DNA of 64,000 bases. It comes from Strongyloides papillosus (Eukaryota > Nematoda > Chromadorea > Rhabditida > Strongyloididae). Below are positions 48,429 to 58,478 of the stretch, piece after piece. Below the pieces are notes generated by a model. It saw only the letters and a program-made list of their open reading frames with translations. It was not told the DNA's origin and did not search any database. The first letter of the stretch is position 1. The number at the start of each line of letters is the position of its first letter. The stretch lies in NCBI GenBank assembly GCA_005656395.1, contig SRSI01000050.1, positions 3,472,001 through 3,536,000 of the forward strand. Direction: 5' to 3'. Position numbers and translations under genes: made by a program.

Positions 48429-48861
48429 AAATTTTTTATTGATACTAGAAGTTTTTATTTGATAAAATTATTTAATTACAAGAAAATGAATTGTATTTAT
48501 ATTCGCAGGTTTCTCAACATTTATAAAGCTTTTTTTTAGAAAAACATGCGTCAGAAGATTTAATGTTCGATGACGGGGTAGAAGATGAATTATAAGAACA
48601 TACTCCGTTGTTGTCATTACCTTCTTATATACCCACCTTATCTTCTTATGACATTTCATTACCGTTCCATAATCATACATGTACGCACTACTGTTCAAAC
48701 ATCAAAGATAAAACACCACAAAAACAACAATCATTTATATTCTACAATATCAATACAAACTTGTAAAAAAAACAATAACAGTTCTTAGCATAACAACAAA
48801 TTAAAGTACAAAAACAAAAAAATAAACAAAAAAAATAAAAACAATATCGGTGGCAATGAGT
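48429..48861. other. Convergent 3' region
   Basis: 3' UTR space between ALDH7A1 and the nucleolin-like gene. The short frames here are A/T-rich and not protein-like. Confidence 0.5.
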
Positions 48862-50721
48862 TTATTCTTCATCTTCTTCTTCTGGTTCCTCTTCTGGCTC
48901 TTCATCAGATGATTCAATATATACCTCCTCATCTAGCATCATTTCTTCATCTAACATCTCTTCGTCTTCACCTTCTTCGTCTTCAAGTTCAACTATACCT
49001 TCACCAGATGAAGCGATACTTTCAATTGATGTAGTATCAGAGTCTTTTCTTAAACGTGGAAGTTCTGCTTCACTTTTTTTGGTAGGAATATTTGGCTCTC
49101 CTTTCTTTTCAGCTACTTCAGCTTCGTCTTTCTCGGCAACTTCTTGCAATTTAGTTGGAATACTCCATGTTCTACCGTAAAAGACATCAACCAATTGATT
49201 ATGGATAATTAAACTGGAATTCTCTTTAAAAGCTTTATAAGCAGCTTTCTCGTCAGTAAATTTAACAAAACAGAAATTCTTTTGCTCACCACGTGGATCA
49301 AACTGTATACATACCTTACCATCAGGGAAGGCTTTCTCTAAGGCAGTTCTTGGAGTGAAATTAGCCATACCACCAACATATAATTCAAGTGGATTAATTG
49401 GTTGTTTTGCTAGTTTATTTTGAGCCTCTACGTCACGAATACCCATCCATTTAGGGTCTAATTTAGATCCTTTGAATTCTTTAGTTGATAACTCTTTAAG
49501 AGCTTTCTTACAAAGTGCTTCTGATTTGAAAACTAAGTAGCAGCCACACTTCTTTTTACTTCTTGTAAACCTTACAGAAACAGCAGATGGAGCGAGTTTT
49601 TTCATATCTTCGACTGTTGTGTCAAGTGGAAGAGTTTTAATCCTTATAGTGCAATGTTCACGTTCCTTGCGCCGTTCTTCGTCTTCTTTCAGTAATTCTT
49701 CGAGGTTTGATGAAGATTTACTCTCAGGAACTGGAAGTTTTTTTACAGGAGCAGGTTCCTCATCAGAAGAATCATCCTTGACAACTTTGGTTTTGCCATT
49801 TTGAGGTTGAGCTTTAGTTTCAGTCTTAGCGTTTTTAGCAGTTACTTGAGGAATTTCATTCTCCTCTTCTTCATCTTCTAACTCTTCATCAGAAATTTCT
49901 TCGTCAACAAGCAACTCTTCATCAGAAACTTCTTCATCAACAAGTAGTTCCTCGTCAACCATTTCTTCGTCTTCTAGTATCTCTTCATCTTCTTCATCTA
50001 ACTCTTCATCAAGATCATTTAAATGTTCTTCATCACTTTCCATAGTCTCATCTTCATTATCTTCAAATGAAATGACAACTTCCTTTTTCTTTTTTTCATC
50101 TTTTTTAGGTTCTACCTTCTTAGGAACTTTAACAGGTTTTGAATTTTGATTTTGTACTTTAGCAAATTTGGCAGGGGTCTCGATTTCATCTTCACTATCA
50201 CTCTGATTAACTGTTGGGTCATATTCATTATCAACAACTTTGAAATCATCTTCTTTGTTTTGGAATTTTCTTTTCCGATTATCACTGCCGAATTTTCCAC
50301 CACGATTACCATTGTTGTTATCACGGCCTCTGAAACCACCTCTGTTATTATCACGGCCTTTGAAGCCACCTCTGTCATTGTCGCGGCCTCTAAAACCACC
50401 TCTGTTATTGTCACGGCCTCTGAAATTGCCACCATTGTCACGTCCACGGAAGCCTCCTCTGCTATTATCGCGACCTCTGAAACCTCCTCTGCTATTATCA
50501 CGACCTCTGAAGCCTCCTCTGTCATTTCCACGACTTCTGAAGCCTCCTCTATCACCGTCACGGCTTCTCATTCCACCTCGATCATTAGAGAAACCTCTAG
50601 GAGATTTATTAAAACCGCCTCTCCCACCAAAACTTGAATCTCTTCCTCCTCTGAAACCACCTCGGGAGTTTCCACGGCCCCTACCACCAGACATTTGATT
50701 ATTCCTTCCTTGAGAGCCCAT
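48862..50721 (-). CDS. Nucleolin-like RGG/RRM protein
   Basis: 619-residue intronless frame. Residues 1-145 are RG/RGG-rich with tandem decapeptides of type RGGFRGRDNx. Residues about 160-335 are Lys/Glu/Asp-rich, with long acidic runs and repeats of the type DEELLVDEE. Two RRM-like domains follow: CTIRIKTLPLDTTVEDM...GCYLVFKS (about 355-425) and LELYVGGMANFTPRTALEKAF...KNFCFVKFTD (about 450-520). A second acidic tail ends the protein. The combination fits a nucleolar rRNA-processing protein, but the RGG block is N-terminal, opposite to vertebrate nucleolin. Opposite-strand open frames here are artefacts of codon composition. Confidence 0.85.
   Translation of the reverse strand: MGSQGRNNQMSGGRGRGNSRGGFRGGRDSSFGGRGGFNKSPRGFSNDRGGMRSRDGDRGGFRSRGNDRGGFRGRDNSRGGFRGRDNSRGGFRGRDNGGNFRGRDNNRGGFRGRDNDRGGFKGRDNNRGGFRGRDNNNGNRGGKFGSDNRKRKFQNKEDDFKVVDNEYDPTVNQSDSEDEIETPAKFAKVQNQNSKPVKVPKKVEPKKDEKKKKEVVISFEDNEDETMESDEEHLNDLDEELDEEDEEILEDEEMVDEELLVDEEVSDEELLVDEEISDEELEDEEEENEIPQVTAKNAKTETKAQPQNGKTKVVKDDSSDEEPAPVKKLPVPESKSSSNLEELLKEDEERRKEREHCTIRIKTLPLDTTVEDMKKLAPSAVSVRFTRSKKKCGCYLVFKSEALCKKALKELSTKEFKGSKLDPKWMGIRDVEAQNKLAKQPINPLELYVGGMANFTPRTALEKAFPDGKVCIQFDPRGEQKNFCFVKFTDEKAAYKAFKENSSLIIHNQLVDVFYGRTWSIPTKLQEVAEKDEAEVAEKKGEPNIPTKKSEAELPRLRKDSDTTSIESIASSGEGIVELEDEEGEDEEMLDEEMMLDEEVYIESSDEEPEEEPEEEDEE
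50313..50590 (-). repeat. In-frame 30-bp tandem repeats (RGGFRGRDN decapeptides)
   Basis: About nine 30-bp units inside the nucleolin-like gene, encoding RGGFRGRDN/S/D variants. The period is a multiple of three, so copy-number change would keep the frame. Confidence 0.85.
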
Positions 50722-51581
50722 TCTAAAATTTATTGAATAATTTAAAAATGATATATACTAAATATTTAAAGAAAAAGTAACAATTTCGCGATAATTAATA
50801 GAAAGAAAATGCAGTAGACTAGGGAATTCATATTTAAATTATGATATTGTCTCAAGTGGAATAGGATGGTCTCATAACGACTTTGGCTGGGAACAAGTTC
50901 TTCTCTTATCAGAATGTACTTAGGTATCAATATAACTAAGAACGAGACGAAAAACAGTTTCATTTACTTTATGATTAGTGTACTCAGCACAAATGTACTA
51001 CCGTCATTAGACACCTCATATAGAAAATAACAAAGAAAACTGTACTTAGTCAAATTTTTATTAAAATTTATCATTAAATATTGAAATAATCATTAAAACG
51101 TTGTGGAATAACATGTTTTCGGTATTAGTACTTAAAAAAAACTTCCTGAAAAAGTCACAAAAGACAGAGGAAGCATACCGAAAGTTTTTAATAGTTTTTA
51201 TGTGTGATAAAGAAAATAATAATATTTTATAATTCCATCCTATAAATATTGGAAGATGAAAAGTTTTAAGTTCATTTTACAAAACTGTTACTCATACACT
51301 TTATTTATAAGATAACAAACTCATACTTAAAATATGATAGCTTTTAATCGTCCTCAAATAAAAAACAACATAACTAATGTGGCAAATTTTTCTAGTAAAA
51401 ATCAAAAAAATATCATTTAATCGTCTTGATAGAAGATCTTCAAATTGATTTAAAATGCTTTACACAATTTATGGTTAATTTTCTTTATTTATTTATGAGC
51501 CATATCTTTAGTACCATTAAAATAATACTGCACAGTTGGTCAATTTCTCCCTGCGACAATGTTTTGTTATCTGATCTTCCC
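50722..51581. other. Intergenic region upstream of the nucleolin-like gene
   Basis: Divergent promoter region. One short hydrophobic frame (50766-50963, minus) looks fortuitous. The word CCGTCATTAGACAC at 51001-51014 recurs inverted at 54661-54674. Confidence 0.5.
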
Positions 51582-51797
51582 CTTAGGAGTACTTTAATCG
51601 TACCAGTCATTATTTTTTTTACAAATACTTTATATAAAAAAACCATTCTTCCGCTTAGGAGTACTTTTATCGTACCAGTCATCATTTTTTTTACAAATAT
51701 TTCATATAAAAAAACTATTCTTCTGCTCAGGAGTATTTTTATTGTACCAGTCATCATTTTTTTTACAAATATTTCATATAAAAAAACTATGAGTCCA
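51582..51797 (+). repeat. Three tandem 72-bp repeats ending at a start codon
   Basis: Units start at 51582, 51654 and 51726 with exactly 72-bp spacing. Each begins with a pyrimidine-AG site (AG at 51586, 51658 and 51730), then GAGTACTTT..., TACCAGTCAT, an eight-T run, ACAAATA and (T)ATATAAAAAAA. The third unit runs into the ATG at 51789. Both strands are open across the array, which explains the long but spurious frames there. Confidence 0.9.
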
Positions 51798-52549
51798 AAC
51801 AGCTCCAACGCTTCATTTAGCGATGATGACGTAAGTTACATTTTACAATTGTTGCAAGTTTATATATTTCTTTATAGATCGTCATTGTTCCAGCAAACTG
51901 TGCAACACACCACAATGAAGGAGATAATTTAAGTGACTCCAAAACTGTCATTCCACACGCCTCTCTAAGCATCGATGCTCTGGATAGAAAGCTCGATGAC
52001 CTTTCAAATAACATTAATAAAAAATTAGATGATTTGGAAAAGAAATTGGAAAAGAAACTGGATGAGGTACGTTTACCGAATTTAAGTGAAAAAATTATGA
52101 TTAATTCTAATGTTTTTCAGATAATGACCAGTAATAGTTTACTTGTTAAGAGGCTCTCTCTGATTAGGATGAACATCGAAACAGACATTCAAAGGGACGA
52201 CTACACTGACGAAAGAGACCAATGCCGTAGGATTGCCGAGTCAATATACTTTCCGGCAAAGATATTCAGTCGAAATTACGAAACCATGAGATTCAACCAA
52301 AACCTCTCTTTTTATCGCGTTGGCTTCTCGTTAGAACCTGATGGTCATTGGTACTTAATAATTATCGGTAAAAATGAACACGACAATGAAAAATTCCTTA
52401 TGGATGATCCGGAACTTGTAGTTGGAGTCACTACAAAACAAAGAGTACTGGTAGAAAACTCATCAAAGAAATACTACTTATCAATTCAAAGTAACAACAT
52501 GGATACTTTCTTTAGAATATTTAATGACATTAGACGGTCATCATTCTAA
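51789..52549 (+). CDS. Orphan coiled-coil protein with SUMO-interaction-like motif
   Basis: Predicted exons 51789-51830, 51878-52066 and 52121-52549, with introns of 47 and 54 bp; 219 residues. The first junction joins SFSDDD to IVIVPANC. A Lys/Leu/Asp coiled coil follows (LDRKLDDLSNNINKKLDD...), then a roughly 140-residue ordered C-terminal region with no recognised family (contains ESIYFPAKIFSRNYE and DGHWYLIIIGKNEHDNE). The second intron is a multiple of three and open, so retention would add 18 residues. Less AT-rich codon use and well-placed splice signals support a real gene, possibly lineage-specific. Confidence 0.7.
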
Positions 52550-52654
52550 TGTCAACCTTTATATTTATCCCTTCTTGTCTTGAAACACAATTTTATTTAT
52601 GTTTCGTTTGTTGCCACATCCAACAATCTTTTTCACTGTATATTTTATATATAT

Positions 52655-52815
52655 ATATGTATCCGATCTCATTTTATTACCCTTATATATGTATATATAT
52701 TGATTTCTTTTTGCTACATTTATATTGTATACATATATATCCGATCTTATCCCATCACACTTGTATACATGTATATATATTAATTTCTTTTTGCTATATT
52801 TGTATTATATATATT
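52655..52815. repeat. Imperfect 78-bp tandem duplication
   Basis: Two copies starting near ATCCGATCT (52661 and 52739), each with alternating TATA, then ATTTCTTTTTGCTA. Located in the 3' region of the orphan coiled-coil gene. Confidence 0.7.
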
Positions 52816-53084
52816 AACCCTTTCTATTACTTGTATAATTTATTATAAACAAACTTATGATTTTATATTTAAAAAAATAAATATATTTTGGCATACCAAA
52901 TGATGTTTCTTGTTTTTAAATATGCTACGAGAAAGTTATTTTTATATAAAGAGCAATGTTTTCTATTTTACACGGTTATTATACTAGGATGTTAGAAATT
53001 TGCGAAACACCAACTTCGCTGTACCCTAATGACTTAAAAATAGTTACTTTAAACTTAAATTTCCATCTTTTTCTTAACAGGCTG

Positions 53085-53640
53085 CGCACATTTATAAGTT
53101 GCATGGATGAAGAAAATGATGGTGAAATAAGACAAGTTTTTTCTGAAATACTACCTTACAGAAAAGGTTCAATATCCTCCAACAGATTGGTAGCATCAAA
53201 GATCTCTAGAAAATCCAACAATTCAGCAGAATTGTCACTAAATTCGAGATTATATCTTTTACTTTGCTAAAAATCCTAAGAAGAAAAAACTCACTACACA
53301 AACAAAGAAAAAAAATAACCAAATTGCTCCTTTATACATGAATCTTCAAAAAGCTCCACACAAACTAAAAGTTCTCTTCACCCATCCAGCCTCCTACGAC
53401 ATCATGTAAGGTATTAGTTTCACCATAATTAAATTTCTAACTCAAAACCACATTCATTACAGAAAAATAACTTATCACAAAACCTTGAGGATACTTAAAA
53501 TTGTCACCGATGAAGAAATATAAAGGACGTTTTTTGAGAAATTACGTGAAGTACGTACTTTAATCTAATCTCCCACATAACAAAAAACATTTAATTTTCT
53601 TTTTTTTTAGTTACATCCAGATGGTGATTTGTATAAGAAT
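53085..53640 (+). pseudogene. Decayed coding remnant, family unknown
   Basis: Protein-like pieces occur in changing frames. One reads CMDEENDGEIRQVFSEIL (about 53100-53153). Another, at about 53265-53408, is a Lys-rich segment ending KVLFTHPASYDIM. A third, at about 53461-53550, reads ITYHKTLRILKIVTDEE followed by a stop and FFEKLRE. A fourth, LHPDGDLYKN, follows a TTTTTTTTAG acceptor-like site at about 53610. Intron-like GT...AG breaks separate some pieces, but in-frame stops and shifts prevent one continuous product. A fast-evolving gene with mis-seen introns is possible. Confidence 0.35.
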
Positions 53641-55440
53641 ACTACTAATAAGGATTAAATGGATCAGGATACCAATTGTGTATGCAGTTAGAACGTCTAT
53701 AAAACTTGGCATATTGGAATCCATTAGTAGATTGATCGTAAATTTCAGCATATGTAATACTATATTATTACATTGTATATATTTGATAATGTATTTTTAT
53801 AACTAATTTCTAGTGCTTGCATATATTGTGTATATTAATTTGATGTTAATAAAGGTATTAAACAAATTATTAGGTACTCCTTGCTTTGATATCGGTTATA
53901 TCAAAGGTTATTTTTATATGTGTTTCCCTTCATTAAAAGAGTACAAAGATTGTGTTTTCGAATATCAGATCCCGTGCTTATATACACACATTTGTCAAAT
54001 TTAGTTTTCATTTATTAATTTCGTCATTTTGTTAACTTGTATCAATAAAATGAACACAAATTCCATAACTGGAACTGGCCTATCAGAGACGATGAGTCCA
54101 CCTTTCCATATTTGAATGGCTTGAGTATTCAAGATGAAACGGAACCAAATGAGAGAAGCAGCGAAAATGTAGAATAAAGACCTTGGATTCCAATTCTTGG
54201 ATTACCTTTAGAATAGTGGACGCATTAAAATTTTGAATTTTAATTGAAATTAATTTACTTAATATGCATATTTATAAATGTATATAATAACTTATGATGT
54301 TTTTACTAAATTAAGCATACTTTAAAAAAATTAGATTTTTTAAAGTTGGTGACACCTTTTTGTTTAACTCTTTAAAGCATTAAATATTGTAAAATGAGTT
54401 TTTATACAAGAAAAGCATATTTGAATGAAAAATAAATTATTTCTTAGAAATTTGAAAACTAGTTTCGAATTCATTTTTCTAAACTAAAAAAAGAACTTTT
54501 AAAATTAACTTTTTTTGCTCAGAAAAATAAATGGAAGCGGTGTCAATACATTTTTTAAAAACTAAAGATCCGCCAGATAACTTTTGGTTAATTATTAAAC
54601 TTAAGAAATTGTGTTAATGAATTAATTTCGCAGAATTTTTGTATCTAATTCCTATACGGTGTGTCTAATGACGGCAATGCCAAATAATAAGAACGCAATG
54701 CTTTAGCTTTATCAAAAAATGATTAAAACATTTTTTTAAAAAAATGAAAAGAAATTTGTAATTAAAACTAGAATAAATTTTAGTATTTTTATTTATATAT
54801 TAAGGTATTTTGGAAAAAAAGTTCCAAAATCATAGTAGTATAATAACTTACTGCAAAAAAACATATTTAGCTAGAAAATTGCATATAGGGACAAAAAATG
54901 GTTAAAAATTAAGAGGTGTCACCAACTCTAAAATTAAGCCAGTTTTGATGAAATTTTTATTCTTCTAGTACATTTTCACCCAACAAATTATCTTTCTTCA
55001 AAATTTCTCTACCTTTAACTACCAACATTTTGTCCGATTCTAGATATTTCTAGAAATGTTCTTTAGTTGAAATTGTGTAACTATTCCTTATATCTATTAA
55101 TTTTAACATGATGATTATTATAATCAATGAAACTGATGAAATTATATCACTAATATAAGCCTTTGTGTAAAATTATAGTAGCAATAAACTGATAGATATT
55201 TATTTCTTTTTATCATGATAAGATATGTTGTTTTGTAATAAAAAGAAATGAGAACAATATTTTAATTAGTTATGTATTCGTGCTTTAAAATTATTAAATA
55301 TGCATTTATATAAAGTTTTCTGAAAAATTTTATAACTAATAAAGGATAATAAAAGTTACAAGTTATAAGCATCGAAAATTTGACGTGTCTATAATATATA
55401 AGAAATAAGAAAAAAAAATTGCCTTTCTCATAATTCCTTT
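53641..55440. other. Repeat-rich noncoding region
   Basis: AT-rich sequence without credible genes. It includes the inverted-repeat element at 54344-54927 listed separately. Confidence 0.5.
54344..54927. mobile_element. Candidate non-autonomous element with 14-bp inverted ends
   Basis: AGTTGGTGACACCT at 54344-54357 recurs as its exact reverse complement at 54914-54927, enclosing about 584 bp without coding capacity. A related word (GCGGTGTCAATAC) lies inside near 54537. It resembles a MITE, but no target-site duplication was identified with confidence. Confidence 0.4.
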
Positions 55441-55448
55441 TAAATTAA

Positions 55449-56450
55449 ACCAATTTTTACGAGAAAATAGTGAAAAAAGTGTTTTTTTCTTACTAGAGGG
55501 GCTGGATCAGTTTCAAAAATTCTTGGCCAAAATTTCGCCAAGTTATTCTCAAAAAACACCCTTTGTTGACCTCTTTTTTAGTATTGTTTTGTTCAGAAAA
55601 TAACTTTTTTCAAAATTAATAAAATAGTTTGATTAATATGTCATTAAAAAGATACAATCCCAGAATAGTTTGGAAACATTATAATATTGAGGTTGATTTT
55701 TAATTGGCTGAGTTATGGACTAATGAGTAGCGACCATTTTGAAAAAAAGATTTAAAAGTTAAATAGTTATAACTTAGTCATAACTTGATAAAAATAGATA
55801 AAATAATATATGTTATATAAGTCTAAGTCTAACATAGAAAATAAGTATCCAACGAAATTTATAGCTTAACAACGAAAGAAGTTATGTTAATTGGAATGTC
55901 AACTTTTTTATCTTTTTTCCATGTTTATTGTAAAAATTAATTTTTTTCCAAACATAACTCTCTTCAAACTTTACCAATTTTTATAGTCAAATTGTCATTT
56001 GATGTATCCTTTTTCAACTTAGGGGGAAAATGGGTCTTAAAACTTTTAGTCCATAACTGGCCAAATTATTTTTAAAAAATAACACTTTTTTAGATACATT
56101 TTTGCATAGTTTTGTTCCAGAAATGACTCTTTTCAAACTTAATAAAACTTTATGATTTATTACTCATTTAGAAGGTACAGTATGGAATATGAGAGAAACT
56201 CAATACTAAAAAGATTAATAAAAAATAAATCAAGTAATGGATCAAAAGATGATGACCATTTTTTAGTAAAAATTAAAATTTTATAATGTTATAATTATAT
56301 GAAAAGTTGTTTAAAGAAAATAAAATTTAATTTAGTACATAGAACAAAGTCTTACATAAAATATAAAAACTATAACGAAGTTTGTAACTCGAAAACGAAA
56401 GAAGTTATTTATAGGTATTGAATTTTGTTGATTTTTTTTTCATTTATATG
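55449..56450. repeat. Diverged ~530-bp tandem repeat (two units)
   Basis: Unit 1 (from 55449) and unit 2 (from 55976) share ordered blocks: ACCAATTTTTA, a GG-rich word followed by CAAAA/TTAAAA, TTGGCCAA versus TGGCCAAATT, TAGTNTTGTT..CAGAAA, and ACGAAAGAAGTTAT. Part of a third copy occurs at about 60590-60715 in the same orientation. No coding capacity. Confidence 0.55.
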
Positions 56451-56862
56451 TATGTTTTTAAAATTAAGGTAAATATGTAGTTTATAAAATAATGATATAT
56501 TTAATTGTTTATATCAATTTCAAAATTCTAATGGAAAGCAACTTAATTAGTTACTTGAAGTGATTCAAATATTCATTTTTTTCAACTTTTGGATAAAAAT
56601 AAAATTCTTATTGTAGGATAACTTCTATGTTTAACTAGATTGTTTAAATAATTTAAAGTTATAAAATGATTCTGAAACTCAGAAGTGTTCGCATATTTAA
56701 ACAATGTATTTTCGTTTATTATATTTTTCTAAAAAAATGTAATTTAATGAAACAATTATTTATACGCATACTTTGATTAATGATTTAGTATAAAAATTTC
56801 TTATTTAAAAATATGCTCTGCGGACCAGCCTTGACCCGCCGAAGGCGGGCCTAAGTCTAGTT
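56412..56862. repeat. Left arm of long inverted repeat flanking the sugar-nucleotide transporter
   Basis: Matches, in reverse complement, 59389-59780 plus 58413-58478 on the other side of the transporter gene. Shared blocks include AAGGTAAATATGTAG, ATCAATTTCAAAA, AATGGAAAGC, GTTATAAAATGATTCT.AAACTCAGAA and TGAAACAATT. The inner end is a GC-rich hairpin (CCCGCC GAA GGCGGG at 56835-56849). Confidence 0.7.
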
Positions 56863-56880
56863 CCTCGAACAATATTAATT

Positions 56881-58278
56881 TTATTGTAACAAAAATTTTT
56901 CAGTGTATGGTTTAAGAGAGGAATTGTCACATTTTTGTAGAAGTGTAATGTCAGTTTTCTTTTTATATGGAAATGATGAGTATAAATAGACAGCTAGGAG
57001 AATTATCGATGTTCCGACGATAAGTAATATATTTGGTATTACATTAAATAGGAATACTGATACAATAGCTGTACAGGTGATTAAAAATCCAGAAGCAAAA
57101 CATTTCAAGATTGAAGAAGCATGTTTTAGTAATAATGCTACAACCATTCCATGTAATCCGAATAAGAAATATGCTGCTATAACCCACCAATCAAAACCTG
57201 CAAATAATCCTTTTTCATCTATCTTACTACTATCAGTAATTACGGAGACACAAAAAAATACTGGTACAGAAAATGCAGCCAGCTGGAAATTCAAACACCA
57301 TATTGATTGTGAAGTCTTCTTAAAAATCTTTTCTAAAAAGATACCACTGAATCCTGATAAAATCGTCCCAATAAATACCATTACCAAACCAATAATTTGT
57401 GGAGGAATATGCAAAGGATTCGGTAAAGGATAAAAATCCTCTTTAACTACTTTAGCAATTTCAGTACCATTACCCACAACACTATCACTTTTCTTACTTT
57501 CAGGAACCTTCCATTGAATCAAAATAATACCAATAATAAGAACAACCATCGATATCCATTGGACACCAGATAATTTACTTTTCAGTATCAGTACTGCAAA
57601 TAAAGCAGTTGTCAAGATTTTGAGTTGTTGTGTAACGAGTAATACTGTTGCATCAAGGTAGCTGATAGCATATTGGAATAAGAGATTCTGTATTGCATAT
57701 AAAAAAGCTGGTATTCCTGTGTTTAACATATCTTTCCAGTGAACAAATGTCGATATGTATAATGCTTTCATTGCTTTTGGAAACGATTTAAGCTCATATG
57801 TCAAGAAAAATACTGATAACAGGAGTTTAAAGGCCTCACCGACTACCAAACCAACGGATGCTATGTACATTGTTTCAACGTGTCTGAAGCGAACGAAACG
57901 TAAAGTACAGATTGACAATGTTCCCATTAATACGAAGATTGTTAATGACAGCATTTTTATGTTCACTAAATGAAAAAAATTATGTAAAACTTAAGGAAAA
58001 GGGAGCTTACAAATACTTTTAGCAAATGAAGTCTTCTTCATCCCCTTCATTAATTCATCCTTATCAGACTTCTTAGACATTGGAAAATAACCAACATCCT
58101 TAAAAGATTGATCATTTTTAAAATCTTTGCCATTGTTAAAATAAGTTGAACTCATCTCACTCATAAAATTTTCTTCCACCTTTTGATTTTGTAAGCTTCC
58201 ATCGCTGCTTAACTTTCCATTTAGATTTTTTTTAGGACTGTCATCATATGGTTTGAAAGTATTATTTCCATTAACCAT
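56881..58278 (-). CDS. Nucleotide-sugar transporter (SLC35A-type)
   Basis: Golgi/ER antiporter that imports UDP-Gal, UDP-GlcNAc or CMP-sugars in exchange for the nucleoside monophosphate. Exon 1 is 58278-58011, the intron is 58010-57966 (45 bp) and exon 2 is 57965-56881; 450 residues. The first 90 residues are hydrophilic and Ser/Lys/Asn-rich, longer than usual. Then come about ten hydrophobic helices with the family motifs AIQNLLFQYAISYLDATVLLVTQQ, LKILTTALFAVLIL, SGFSGIFLEKIFKKT and KHASSILKCFASGF. Substrate cannot be told from sequence. The gene sits between the arms of a long inverted repeat; the left arm ends about 18 bp past the stop codon. Confidence 0.92.
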
Positions 58279-58412
58279 GATATTTTTTTCCCAATATACT
58301 TTAGCTAGAAAAATTATAAGTGTAAATATTAAACATCTGATGTCTGTGAAAATTTATGGAGCGTGACAGCAAGTCAATATAGAGAAATTGTAAAAATTAG
58401 TTAATTTTAAAA

Positions 58413-58478
58413 AACCAGCCTTAGACCCGCCTTCGGCAGATCAGGTGTAGTCTGCATAGCTTATACTTTATAAAAGTA
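58413..58478. repeat. Right arm (inner part) of the long inverted repeat
   Basis: Reverse complement of the inner end of the left arm, including CCAGCC, CTAAG and GACCCGCCTTCGGC (a second, weaker hairpin). The arm is interrupted after 58478 by the mariner-type MITE and resumes at 59389. Confidence 0.6.

Noticed and set aside
50112..50698. Long open frames on both strands opposite the RGG gene
   Set aside because: Shadows of the 30-bp coding repeat. The products are repetitive (TSVI/PLKPP) and follow from the minus-strand coding pattern.
50766..50963. 65-codon hydrophobic minus-strand frame with signal-peptide-like start
   Set aside because: Two hydrophobic stretches and no cysteines or cleavage motifs. 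It lies in the promoter region of the nucleolin-like gene, so chance is likely.
51426..51932. 168-codon plus-strand frame over the 72-bp repeats
   Set aside because: It is open because the repeat period is a multiple of three. It also crosses a good splice donor and the ATG of the real gene in another frame.
52549..52848. Tyr/Ile-rich frames downstream of the orphan gene
   Set aside because: Translation of a TATATG-rich tandem duplication, not a protein.
53621..54004. Two short hydrophobic plus-strand frames
   Set aside because: No start context or domain. They overlap the 3' part of the decayed remnant and AT-rich DNA.
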